Source of the DNA: Rikenellaceae bacterium UBA1749
Lineage (GTDB): Bacteria; Bacteroidota; Bacteroidia; Bacteroidales; Rikenellaceae
DNA length: 7,540 nucleotides
Assembly: GCA_002315675.1 (NCBI GenBank)
Contig: DCHP01000085.1
Location: 1-7,540, forward strand
Direction of reading: 5' to 3'
Positions 1-7,497 of this stretch are shown piece by piece. The notes below the pieces were generated by a model. That model saw nothing but the letters and a program-made list of their open reading frames with translations. It ran no database searches and was not told where the DNA came from. A program made the position numbers and the translations under genes. Numbering within the stretch: position 1 is the stretch's first letter; each line of letters starts with the position of its first letter.

Positions 1-141
1 TTTTAAAGTGTCAAAGACAAGATAATCTTTCGAAATGATGAGTTTAATTAGATAACTTGTTTATCCTTAATATAGGGTGGAGGTAAAATAATATAGTTTC
101 TATTCCAAAATAGTGGATTATAGGTCAGTATAAAGTTATTT

Positions 142-181
142 TTAGATTTATCACTATGTGTATTAGGTTTATCATTATGTG
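142..181. promoter_or_regulatory. 19-bp direct repeat, probable regulator-binding site
   Basis: Two copies of TTAGRTTTATCAYTATGTG lie at 142-160 and 163-181. They match at 17 of 19 positions and repeat every 21 bp, that is two helical turns, about 90 bp before the GH172 start codon. Tandem half-sites at this spacing are the known geometry of AraC-family DNA-binding domains, the type carried by the hybrid two-component regulators that control Bacteroidetes glycan loci. I infer an activator site for the GH172 gene. No convincing promoter is visible behind it: TATATTTC at 230-237 resembles the Bacteroidetes -7 box TAnnTTTG but has no good -33 partner. Each repeat also contains TAGnTTTA, itself a 7/8 match to a -7 box, so a promoter role cannot be excluded. 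The rest of 1-272 shows nothing I can interpret. Confidence 0.45.
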
Positions 182-272
182 GACTTGTACATGTTTTTTG
201 TATGCGTGTTTCCCACTGGAATTGTATATTATATTTCTTTTTTGTAAATTGCATATAAAATAGGTTATATAT

Positions 273-2276
273 ATGAGAAAAGTACTTTTAATATCAATTT
301 TACTCCTCTCAATAGGGGTTTATGCTCAGGCGGAAGAAGTTACCATGCAGAGTCTTTTGCGCGAAATGGTAAACAGGGAACAACTTGCCGAATTCCCAAC
401 AATTCCGTTTAGAACTTTACAGGCCAGCAGTTATAATAGAGCATCAGTATCTCCCAATCTTCCCGGGTGGTTTGCAGATTCAGATGGGATATGGTGTATA
501 AGAGAGGAAACCAATAAAAATGGTGAAACCGAATGGGTGCTGATGGAAGATGATGGCCCAGGTGCAATTGCAAAAATATGGGCTGTATGTTTCTATTATA
601 CCATGGATAATAAAGAAGGTGCAAATGTTAAAATCTATCTTGATGGAGAAGATGAACCAACTATAAACTGCAACTTTTTTGCTTTCGTTCAGGGAAGGGC
701 ATTTGTTAAGCCGCCTCTATCTGCAGAGACATGCAGGGCAGGAAATATTTACCTCCCTATTCCATATGCGAAGAGTTGTAAGATTACTATGGATAAAAAA
801 GTATTCTACAATATTATCAACTATAGACATTATCCAAAAGGAACATCTGTACGAACATTCTCTATGGATGAGTATAATAAGTCCATGAGTCTAGTGGATA
901 GCGTTAATCAGGTTCTTGCTGAAGGATGTGTGGCTTCTCCTGGAAATATCAATAAAAAGCAGACAATAAAGCCAGGGGAATCAATGTCCATTAATCTCAA
1001 AAAGGGTGGAGCTATTAGTATGATGAGCATCATCTTAAATTCCGCAGACACAGCTCAGGCATTACGCTCAACTGTACTTAAAGCTACTTTTGATGGGGAA
1101 CAGACAATATGGTCTCCTGTTGGAGATTTCTTCAATAATGGTCCAGGGTATAAGGCATATCGCATGTGGGAGCGCGCTGTTGAGGATGATGGTAAAATGA
1201 TTTGCCGCTGGATAATGCCATATCGTAAAAATGCTGTAATAAGCCTTGAGAATCTCGGTAAGGAAGATGTAACCGTTGATATGTCACTTGAAACTGAACC
1301 ATATAAATGGACATCTCAGACTATGTATTTCCACTCAACCTGGAGAATTGATGATCCTACGCCAACCTTTCCATTATTTGACTATAATTTGGTTCAGGTA
1401 GATGGTGCCGGTACTTATGTAGGAGACCAGTTTACAGTACTTAATCCTGCAGAGGGATGGTGGGGAGAAGGTGATGAAAAAGTTTATGTTGATGATGATA
1501 CATTCCCATCTCATTTTGGAACTGGAACAGAAGATTATTATGGCTGGGCCGGTGGAATCGTTCCTAATCCTGTTGACGAATTCAGCAAGCCATTTCTGGC
1601 TAATGTAAGGGTTGCCTCACCAAATTCAAAAGGATACAATACCTGTACCAGAACCCGTGTCCTTGATGCTATTCCATTCCAGAAACGACTTGATTTCAAT
1701 ATAGAATCTTCTTGTGGTAAACGTATTAGCTGGTTCCACTTACATTATTCTGTAAACTCATATTGGTATGCGAAACCAGGAGCGGTTTCAAATAGAAAGC
1801 CTTTACCAGAAATGGCCGCACGTAAAACAATGACACTTGAACAACTGGAACAGTTCAATGATAGCTGTAAGCTGAGTAAATATACTGTTCCAAATGCAAT
1901 AGAAGCTGAAACTTTGGTTACTTATCAAGTTGACAACGGAGTCAATCAATTGGAAGGACAGAAAATATGGGGCAATTTAAGTAATGATGCAGAAAAGACA
2001 TTTACTTTTGATGCTATTGATAAGGTTGTTAATGTCTCCCTGACAGAACTATTCAACAAAACTAGCTTGAAGGTTTGTCTGACCACGGGAGATAAAGGCG
2101 GACTATTTGATATTATGGTAAATGGTCAATTCATTAAGAGTGTAAATCTACTTTCAACATCTCAATCTTATATTGTTGATTTGGGAGATTTTGTCCCTGT
2201 TGATAATTCCTTGAAAATTACCTTTGTCTGCAAAAAACCTGGAAATTTAGGAATAGACTATTTCCTGGTCAAGTAA
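273..2276 (+). CDS. Secreted GH172 (DUF2961) glycoside hydrolase with C-terminal CBM-like module
   Basis: The product is 667 aa. Residues 1-20 form a Sec signal peptide (MRKVLL, hydrophobic core, AQA cut site before EE), so it acts in the periplasm or outside the cell. Residues about 45-505 are the DUF2961 double jelly-roll catalytic region, now family GH172. The diagnostic stretch is EGWWGEGDEKVYVDDD (394-409) followed by FGTGTEDYYGW (415-425). E399 and E420 are the likely catalytic acids. Characterised GH172 members act on furanosides: difructose dianhydride I synthase/hydrolase and exo-alpha-D-arabinofuranosidases. The substrate here cannot be read from sequence. Residues about 540-667 begin with an IEAE motif and end GIDYFLV, like CBM6/35-type binding modules. 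The ATG at 273 is chosen because it gives an intact signal peptide; there is no Shine-Dalgarno, as usual in Bacteroidetes. It is the first gene of a plus-strand pair with the URO-D/mutarotase fusion. Confidence 0.9.
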   Translation: MRKVLLISILLLSIGVYAQAEEVTMQSLLREMVNREQLAEFPTIPFRTLQASSYNRASVSPNLPGWFADSDGIWCIREETNKNGETEWVLMEDDGPGAIAKIWAVCFYYTMDNKEGANVKIYLDGEDEPTINCNFFAFVQGRAFVKPPLSAETCRAGNIYLPIPYAKSCKITMDKKVFYNIINYRHYPKGTSVRTFSMDEYNKSMSLVDSVNQVLAEGCVASPGNINKKQTIKPGESMSINLKKGGAISMMSIILNSADTAQALRSTVLKATFDGEQTIWSPVGDFFNNGPGYKAYRMWERAVEDDGKMICRWIMPYRKNAVISLENLGKEDVTVDMSLETEPYKWTSQTMYFHSTWRIDDPTPTFPLFDYNLVQVDGAGTYVGDQFTVLNPAEGWWGEGDEKVYVDDDTFPSHFGTGTEDYYGWAGGIVPNPVDEFSKPFLANVRVASPNSKGYNTCTRTRVLDAIPFQKRLDFNIESSCGKRISWFHLHYSVNSYWYAKPGAVSNRKPLPEMAARKTMTLEQLEQFNDSCKLSKYTVPNAIEAETLVTYQVDNGVNQLEGQKIWGNLSNDAEKTFTFDAIDKVVNVSLTELFNKTSLKVCLTTGDKGGLFDIMVNGQFIKSVNLLSTSQSYIVDLGDFVPVDNSLKITFVCKKPGNLGIDYFLVK

Positions 2277-2381
2277 CATGGGCTCTTTCTTGACTTTGTT
2301 CATAGTAATACGAATCTGTCCGGAATTTCATTATGGGTATCAACACCTTTAAGTTTTATTAAGTTGAAAATTAATAATTTC

Positions 2382-3770
2382 ATGATAGAACCATTCAATA
2401 TGACACATAGAGAACGTTTCTTCGCGACTGTACGGCATGAACCAGTGGATAGACCGGCCTGCTGGCTTGGACTTCCAGTCCCTTCGGCTTTGCCTAAACT
2501 ATTTGAATATTTCAATGTTAAGAGTATGGATGAACTAAAACGGGTTATAGATGATGATGTATACCCAGTTTTGGTGCCATACGATAATCCTCCTACAAAT
2601 GACATAGGCTGTTCATTGACGTTTGCTAAAAATGGTGTTGGCGGTGCTCAAGATGAGAGAACACTTTCATCGCCAGGGTTCTTTGAAGATATGACAGACC
2701 CTGCATTGGTTGAGACTTTCCCCTGGCCAAAACCAGAAGAACACATTGATTTTGATAGATGCCGCAAAGCTGCGATGGAAGCACCTGCCGATTGTGCTCG
2801 TATGGGTATCATGTGGGCAGCCCATTTTCAGGATGCTTGTGCCGCCTTTGGTATGGAAAATGCTATGATAACTATGATGACTGCCCCTGAAATGTTCCAG
2901 GCGGTTATCGATCGTATCACGAGGTTTTATCTTGATTGTGGGAAGATATTCTACGAAGCAACGAAGGGTTATCTAGATGCAGTTCTTATAGGCAACGACT
3001 TCGGCGGTCAGAATGGTCTGATGGTAGACCCTGATAGTCTGCGCAAATATGTGTTCCCTGGGACAAAGGCCCTCATTGACCAGGCTAAGAGTTATGGTCT
3101 GCTGGTAGTGCATCATTCATGTGGTTCCATTTGTCCAATTATTGACGATCTATTTGATCTAGGGGCTGATATTGTCCATCCTATTCAGGCTAAGGCCAAG
3201 GGTATGAACGTTGAAAACTTGAAGGCAAATTATCAAGGGCATGGGTGCTTCTTCGGGGGAATTGATGCTCAGCACCTTCTAGTCAATGGGACACCAAAGG
3301 AGGTGGCTGATGATGTACGTCGCGTCCGTAATCTGTTCCCTACAGGACTCATTATCTCACCTAGCCACGAGGCTGTATTACCCGACATTAATCCCGCAAA
3401 TATAGAAGCATTATTTAAAACAGTACATGAAATGGAAAAACCTAAAGTAAAGAGATTCGGACAGGTAATAGAAGTCAAGCCTGGAAAAATCGAAGAGTAC
3501 AAAAAACTGCATGCCGATGTATGGCCCGGTGTACTACGCATGATTAAGGAATGTAATTTGCAGAACTATAGTATCTATTATAAGGATGGGTACCTGTTCT
3601 CATACTATGAGTATACAGGCAATGATTATGAGGCTGATATGGCAAAGATGGCTGCCGATCCTGAAACCCAGCGTTGGTGGGATGTTTGCAAGCCTCTGCA
3701 AAAACCACTTGAAACCAGAGCTGAAGGAGAGTTCTGGGCTGACATGCAGGAAGTATTCCATCTTGACTGA
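2382..3770 (+). CDS. URO-D-family (MtaA/CmuA-like) domain fused to L-rhamnose/L-fucose mutarotase domain
   Basis: The 462-aa cytoplasmic protein has no signal peptide. Residues about 7-350 are a uroporphyrinogen-decarboxylase fold: MTHRERFFA...EPVDRP at the start, HHSCG at 244-248, FGGIDAQHLL after it, and ISPSHEAVLPD around 325-335. It lacks the HemE signature, so it is not the haem enzyme. H245 and C247 match the metal-binding H-x-C of corrinoid methyltransferases such as MtaA; where those carry a third Cys, this protein has SH (H329). Residues about 357-462 are a complete RhaM-type mutarotase (COG3254): EEYKKLHADVWP, NYSIYY, QRWWD and a C-terminal MQEVFHLD. Y373, H377, W432 and W433 correspond to the E. 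coli RhaM active-site residues. Starts are ambiguous: TTG 2364, ATG 2382 and ATG 2400 are in frame and none has a Shine-Dalgarno. ATG 2400 gives the usual family N-terminus. It follows the GH172 gene with no visible promoter between them. Confidence 0.88.
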   Translation: MIEPFNMTHRERFFATVRHEPVDRPACWLGLPVPSALPKLFEYFNVKSMDELKRVIDDDVYPVLVPYDNPPTNDIGCSLTFAKNGVGGAQDERTLSSPGFFEDMTDPALVETFPWPKPEEHIDFDRCRKAAMEAPADCARMGIMWAAHFQDACAAFGMENAMITMMTAPEMFQAVIDRITRFYLDCGKIFYEATKGYLDAVLIGNDFGGQNGLMVDPDSLRKYVFPGTKALIDQAKSYGLLVVHHSCGSICPIIDDLFDLGADIVHPIQAKAKGMNVENLKANYQGHGCFFGGIDAQHLLVNGTPKEVADDVRRVRNLFPTGLIISPSHEAVLPDINPANIEALFKTVHEMEKPKVKRFGQVIEVKPGKIEEYKKLHADVWPGVLRMIKECNLQNYSIYYKDGYLFSYYEYTGNDYEADMAKMAADPETQRWWDVCKPLQKPLETRAEGEFWADMQEVFHLD

Positions 3771-3792
3771 TATACATAGAAACCTCCTATAG

Positions 3793-3840
3793 AAATATGA
3801 ACCCCGAAAGTTGGATCTAAGACTTTCGGGGTTCATATTT
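3793..3840. terminator. Bidirectional hairpin terminator between convergent genes
   Basis: AAATATGAACCCCGAAAGT at 3793-3811 pairs perfectly with its complement at 3822-3840, giving a 19-bp stem with a GC-rich middle and a 10-nt loop. It lies 22 bp after the stop of the fusion gene and 57 bp beyond the stop of the FucP-like gene on the other strand, as expected of a terminator serving both. The stem ends in ATTT on one strand and the matching A/T run on the other; neither U-tract is long. An alternative is a structure that stabilises the mRNA 3' end. Confidence 0.8.
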
Positions 3841-3897
3841 GTCATTGTCAGTTGTATTCTTTTTTATTTTTTTATGGTCTGACTTGCTGGAAGTAGA

Positions 3898-5115
3898 TTA
3901 TGCTTTGCGGGTGTGTAGAAGTCCGAAAAATGTGATGAACAGGAATCCTATAAGTGGCAGGATGTATCCAAGTGCGATATCGTCCTGACCAATCCACCCC
4001 ATGCAGACTGGAAATACGGCTCCACCTACAATCGTCATCACCAATAGTGATGATGCATTTTTGGTATGTATTCCCATACCCTTAATACCAATGGCAAAAA
4101 TGGTCGGAAACATTGGTGCCATGAAGAAATAACAGAGGAATAGACCGATAAAAGATATTGTGCCTAAACGTAATAGTACAAGCACCATGCATAAACTTGC
4201 CAGAGCACCGAAAACAGCCAGCAGAATGGCAGGGCGTATCCACTTCATGAAAAGACTGCTAAGGAGCCTACCCACAAAAAACATTCCCATGCAACCAACC
4301 GATAGTAGCAGACCTGCAGTCTTACTTGTCATTGTTGGATCAGCCTCGAATGCATAGTTTATGAAGAAACTTCCGACTCCTGTCTGTGCACCTACATAAA
4401 AGAACTGCGCTATGAGGGCATAAATAAAGAGCTTATGTTCCCATACGGAACCGGTAACTGTGCCGGCATCGATGGCATTCTGTTTTTCATCAGCCTCTAT
4501 TTCTGCTTCTGGAAGTTTGACGAAAGCCAATGCTATTGCTACGACAATGACGATGGTTGCCACTATGACGTATGGCTTAGCCAGATCAAAATCACTGCCT
4601 GTCCCATTGAGAATCAATGCAGTGCCAAGTAGCGGACCTACAATCCACCCAATACCATTGAATGCAGAGGCGATGTTGATACGTTGTTCTGAATATGCTT
4701 CAGGTCCCATACCTGTTGCGCAAGGGTGTGCCCCGTTTTCTATGACACATAGTCCACAAGCAAGGATAAACAAGGCCACCAGAAAAGGATATGGAGAATT
4801 GATGAATGAGGCAGGTACGAACAACAATGCACCAAATGCAAACAATAATAGTCCTGTCATCAGTCCACGTTTGTAACCAATTTTGCGCATGATTATTCCT
4901 GCTGGAAGCGACATGGCAAAATACCCGATGTAGACGGAGAACTGTACAAAACCTGATTGTGCCTTTGACATGTCGAAGGCCTCTTGGAAATGCTTGTTTA
5001 ATACATCAAGCATGCCATGAGCCAACCCCCATAATAGATACAGGGTGGCAATTAGAATGAATGGTACAAGGTAATTTACACCTTTTGCATTCCTAAACAT
5101 AGTTTTGTCTGTCAT
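3898..5115 (-). CDS. fucP: FucP-family MFS sugar:H+ symporter
   Basis: The 405-aa inner-membrane protein has about 12 hydrophobic segments and belongs to the FucP branch of the major facilitator superfamily. Near the N-terminus is LLWGLAHGMLDVLNKHFQ, with D37 in the first helix; E126 sits in CGLCVIENGAHP. These correspond to Asp46 and Glu135, the proton- and sugar-coupling residues of E. coli FucP, and the 89-residue spacing is the same. An acidic loop (about 203-216) separates the two six-helix halves, and the second half starts with IAQFFYVGAQTGVGSFF. E. coli FucP carries L-fucose, L-galactose and D-arabinose; related Bacteroidetes transporters carry other sugars, so the symbol is a family-level call. 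It is convergent with the fusion gene, whose mutarotase half could work on the imported sugar. It has its own leader of almost 300 bp, separated from the upstream gene by a terminator. Confidence 0.88.
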   Translation of the reverse strand: MTDKTMFRNAKGVNYLVPFILIATLYLLWGLAHGMLDVLNKHFQEAFDMSKAQSGFVQFSVYIGYFAMSLPAGIIMRKIGYKRGLMTGLLLFAFGALLFVPASFINSPYPFLVALFILACGLCVIENGAHPCATGMGPEAYSEQRINIASAFNGIGWIVGPLLGTALILNGTGSDFDLAKPYVIVATIVIVVAIALAFVKLPEAEIEADEKQNAIDAGTVTGSVWEHKLFIYALIAQFFYVGAQTGVGSFFINYAFEADPTMTSKTAGLLLSVGCMGMFFVGRLLSSLFMKWIRPAILLAVFGALASLCMVLVLLRLGTISFIGLFLCYFFMAPMFPTIFAIGIKGMGIHTKNASSLLVMTIVGGAVFPVCMGWIGQDDIALGYILPLIGFLFITFFGLLHTRKA

Positions 5116-5186
5116 TTTAGTATGTATTTTTTATCCTAAGTCTATTCTCATAGTTATAGTTGAAAGGGCGGTGAGTGTATGACTTT

Positions 5187-5204
5187 GCCTGCAACAGCCT
5201 GCAA
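5187..5204. repeat. Tandem GCCTGCAA repeat in the FucP-gene leader
   Basis: GCCTGCAA occurs at 5187-5194 and 5197-5204, a 10-bp period or one helical turn, about 72 bp before the transporter start codon. The enclosing TTGCCTGCAA is itself a 10-bp palindrome apart from its two central bases. It may be a small operator or part of a leader RNA structure. I see no known motif, and the repeat is short enough to be chance. Confidence 0.25.
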
Positions 5205-5291
5205 TTCTTCAAATGCGTTGTATGTATAATTTTTGCGGATCGTTTATAGGCTGATTTCAGGAACTGTGGTCTTTATTTTGCTTTTATATTT

Positions 5292-5299
5292 CAAATGTA
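5292..5299 (-). promoter_or_regulatory. Possible -7 box for the FucP-family gene
   Basis: On the minus strand these bases read TACATTTG, an exact match to the Bacteroidetes -7 consensus TAnnTTTG. It sits 38 bp after the upstream gene's terminator, a sensible place for the transporter's promoter. No TTTG-type -33 box lies 19-21 bp upstream, only a TTTTTC tract at about 13 bp. If used, it would give a leader of about 170 nt. Confidence 0.3.
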
Positions 5300-5336
5300 A
5301 ATAAAATACATTGAAAAAGGTTATTGCTAGCTCATG

Positions 5337-5392
5337 AAAAAGCATCTTGCGCCAATTGTCTTGTATGTGACAATCGATGCAAGATGCATTTT
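5337..5392 (-). terminator. Rho-independent terminator of the GH63-like gene
   Basis: GCATCTTGC (5342-5350) pairs with GCAAGATGC (5379-5387). The stem continues inward through CAATTGTC-like pairing (5355-5360 with 5369-5374) with a wobble and two mismatches, closing on an 8-nt loop. On the minus strand the stem is followed by GCTTTTTC, a proper U-tract, starting 22 bp after the glycosidase stop codon. The A run outside one arm and the T run outside the other could also let it work from the plus strand. It insulates the glycosidase from the transporter gene downstream. Confidence 0.85.
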
Positions 5393-5413
5393 GATAATAG
5401 TAATGATTTGCCA

Positions 5414-7300
5414 CTACTTGATGTAACCTTTTTCCATGAATTCTATGAATGTCAGAAGAGCTCCCCAATGATAGAAATTATCTGCATTATAGACATCATT
5501 CCCAACTCCTGTTTGAGAATTGTAATTTTCAAAAATTCCGCCGTTTTCCTTCCAACTTTTCATAAGAAGTGCTTTTGACCTTGCAATTAAATCTTCACGT
5601 GCATCTTTCACGTCATATTTTTGCATTCCAAGGTATACTAGAAAGTTCATAGGAGCCCATATCCTTCCTCTCCAGTAATTATTGTCTCCGAATCCAGGAT
5701 CGTTTCTTGAAATTGAAGGCATTACATATTCTCCGTGAAAGTATTCAGGATTGAAATAGTAATCCTTGATCATTCTCTCTGCCTGCTTTTGTGAACAGAT
5801 TCCGGCCAGCATTGGATAAAAATTGGTAGGAGAAATACGATGACTGAAAGAACCATTGTCTGTCCTACGATTCAGAAACATTCCGCTTTTCTCATCCCAT
5901 AGTTCCTGGACTTTCTTAGAAAATTCTTTGGCACGTTCTTTTAACTCTCTAACATCTTGTTTTTTCCCAAGAATCGTGGCTATTTCTGCCAATGCATTGC
6001 AGTCCATCACATACATACTATTAAGACCCACATCTGCTAGTTCCATGGTGTGTGTATCTTTGTTCATGGGAATACTGTCATACATAGGTGAATTATCAAG
6101 TCCTGATTCAAACTTCGCACCCTGAAGTCCTGCTGAATATTCCTTTCCGTTGTTTTTACCATAACTTCCCCATGCAAGATAACCATTGATCATTCGGTTA
6201 CTGATCCACCATCTATTCCATGTAAGTAGTTCATCATACACTTCTTCCAGGAACCATTTCTCAGGATAATGCTTGTATATACGAAGAATGATTTCACTTC
6301 CTACTGGTGGTTGTGAACGATCCCATGAAGACTCGTTCAGCCCTGAGCTTTCGAAATTTGGTATAAATCCGTCAGGTGTTATTGCTTTTGTAATAGCTAT
6401 TGCATTTGAAAAGGCGAGACCCTTGTTGTATAAAGAGAACATGTATGAAGCAAAATAAGTATCCCAGTCAAACAGAATATACCCTCCCCAGGAATAGTTC
6501 CAGCATCTGGTTACAGGAGAAATCATCCTTTTATTTTTTGCATCATATATAGTATTCCATGCTAATATGGTCTGCATAGGGATAAATGACTCAGTCATAT
6601 CGCCATATTTCCTGTGGTGTTCGTTTTCCAGTCTTTCCTTGGATGAGTGTATTTTGTCCTTAATTTCCTGTAGTGTCCTTTTTTCACCCACATATATTCC
6701 GAGTGTATCTTCCAGAGATAGTGAAAGATTAATGGATGTAGAATTGATGTAGTCAGCAGAGATAGGCTTTGAAGTGGCTCCGACAATATATGAATAGTCA
6801 GCACTCTTTGCTCTAATCAATGACCCATCTTTACTGATTGTTCCATTGTTGCCATACAGAAAACCAGGTTGCAGGACTATGAAATTATCTTTGTATGTTT
6901 TATCTGGTGATAGTTGTACAGGGGTGATAAGAATCAACTCCGCATTCCCATCTGCTGCAGACTCAATTAGAAGTTCCCTTCCCTTGTATCTAAAACGCAG
7001 ACTAGTGTAGGAACCATCGTCTGAACGTAATCCGGGAAATACCATTTCGCCTGACCTGAGAGAATGAGAGGATTTGAATATTTCATCTGCGAAATAACCC
7101 TGCTCCTTCATCGCAAGACAAACATTAATTGAAAAACCATCAGGTAGATGTACAAATGTTGTCTGACTACTATTGTAACAAGTGTGCCATCCTTTGCAGA
7201 GACTATCTTCCAAATGACGGTATTGTAATGTTCTATATTCAGAAGCTTTGGCGCCAATAATTAATAAGGTGAAAAGAATTAATATTAGATTTTTTTTCAT
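5414..7300 (-). CDS. Secreted GH63/GH37-like (MGH1-type) glycoside hydrolase
   Basis: The product is 628 aa. Residues 1-19 (MKKNLILILFTLLIIGAKA) form a Sec signal peptide, so it acts outside the cytoplasm. Residues about 20-225 look like the N-terminal beta-sandwich of this clan; about 235-625 form an (alpha/alpha)6 barrel. Family motifs are WDTYFAS (279-285), PDGFIPNF (309-316), GLDNSPMYD (400-408), YWRGRIWAPMNFLVYLGM (542-559) and GGIFENYNSQTG (587-598). D402 is the likely general acid and E591 the likely base, by analogy with E. coli YgjK. Family members cleave alpha-glucosides, mannosylglycerate or trehalose; the substrate here is not readable. The first ATG gives the intact signal peptide. 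The gene has its own promoter and terminator, so it is probably monocistronic. Its length is complete and no frame break is seen. Confidence 0.87.
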   Translation of the reverse strand: MKKNLILILFTLLIIGAKASEYRTLQYRHLEDSLCKGWHTCYNSSQTTFVHLPDGFSINVCLAMKEQGYFADEIFKSSHSLRSGEMVFPGLRSDDGSYTSLRFRYKGRELLIESAADGNAELILITPVQLSPDKTYKDNFIVLQPGFLYGNNGTISKDGSLIRAKSADYSYIVGATSKPISADYINSTSINLSLSLEDTLGIYVGEKRTLQEIKDKIHSSKERLENEHHRKYGDMTESFIPMQTILAWNTIYDAKNKRMISPVTRCWNYSWGGYILFDWDTYFASYMFSLYNKGLAFSNAIAITKAITPDGFIPNFESSGLNESSWDRSQPPVGSEIILRIYKHYPEKWFLEEVYDELLTWNRWWISNRMINGYLAWGSYGKNNGKEYSAGLQGAKFESGLDNSPMYDSIPMNKDTHTMELADVGLNSMYVMDCNALAEIATILGKKQDVRELKERAKEFSKKVQELWDEKSGMFLNRRTDNGSFSHRISPTNFYPMLAGICSQKQAERMIKDYYFNPEYFHGEYVMPSISRNDPGFGDNNYWRGRIWAPMNFLVYLGMQKYDVKDAREDLIARSKALLMKSWKENGGIFENYNSQTGVGNDVYNADNFYHWGALLTFIEFMEKGYIK

Positions 7301-7344
7301 AAGACTATGTTTTTGTATTTTGGATAGAAAATTTCTTCACCAAA

Positions 7345-7374
7345 CGAAGATACAAAATAATCAGCATTTAGAAA
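7345..7374 (-). promoter_or_regulatory. Bacteroidetes-type promoter of the GH63-like gene
   Basis: On the minus strand TATCTTCG (7345-7352) matches the -7 consensus TAnnTTTG at all but one position. It is preceded after 18 bp by TTTC (7371-7374), a weak -33 element. Transcription would start near 7338, giving a leader of about 40 nt. No Shine-Dalgarno precedes the ATG; the leader is A/T-rich. Confidence 0.55.
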
Positions 7375-7397
7375 GCTGTTTTGAAATGAGTAAATAA

Positions 7398-7497
7398 TGA
7401 GCCCACTTTAATAAGTCCAAAAATTGAGAAATGCCCCCATTCCAGAGGCCTGAAGCGGATATAAAAACTTTAAACGATACTTATTAAAGTGGGCTCA
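7398..7497. mobile_element. 100-bp MITE-like element or insertion-sequence remnant
   Basis: TGAGCCCACTTTAATAAGT at 7398-7416 is matched by its exact reverse complement at 7479-7497, enclosing 62 bp with no reading frame of note. ATAA flanks both outer edges (7394-7397 and 7498-7501), which could be a 4-bp target duplication, though the surrounding DNA is so AT-rich that this may be chance. The structure fits a miniature inverted-repeat element or an internally deleted insertion sequence; I cannot assign a family. It ends 23 bp upstream of the -33 box of the glycosidase promoter. A long RNA hairpin or a regulator-binding pair is a less likely alternative. The remaining bases to 7540 are AT-rich with nothing recognisable. 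Confidence 0.5.

Noticed and set aside
1..15. TTTTAAAGTG at the window edge resembling part of the inverted-repeat end (TTAAAGTGG)
   Set aside because: Only about eight bases match in AT-rich DNA and the match does not extend into GGGCTCA, so a second copy of the element is not supported.
48..254. Minus-strand 68-aa reading frame in the first intergenic region
   Set aside because: The translation is low-complexity, rich in N/K/I/Y, with no motif, and it overlaps the direct-repeat regulatory site; it looks like chance in AT-rich DNA.
2364..2381. TTG start for the fusion protein
   Set aside because: Two ATG codons follow within 36 bp in the same frame, the family N-terminus begins at MTHRERF, and no ribosome-binding site favours the TTG.
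2277..2381. Possible promoter between the GH172 and fusion genes
   Set aside because: A TTTG occurs at 2295-2298 but no TAnnTTTG box lies at the right distance, and there is no terminator hairpin; co-transcription is simpler.
3544..3845. Short frames overlapping the end of the mutarotase domain and the terminator
   Set aside because: They run through the hairpin or lie antisense to the conserved QRWWD and EVFHLD region, so they are shadows of the real gene.
4460..4876. Plus-strand 138-aa frame inside the transporter gene
   Set aside because: It is antisense to well-conserved FucP helices, has low-complexity content and no independent signals; it is a coding shadow.
5324..5578. Plus-strand 84-aa frame over the terminator and the end of the GH63-like gene
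   Set aside because: It spans the terminator stem and is antisense to conserved glycosidase sequence; the Cys residues come from the hairpin.
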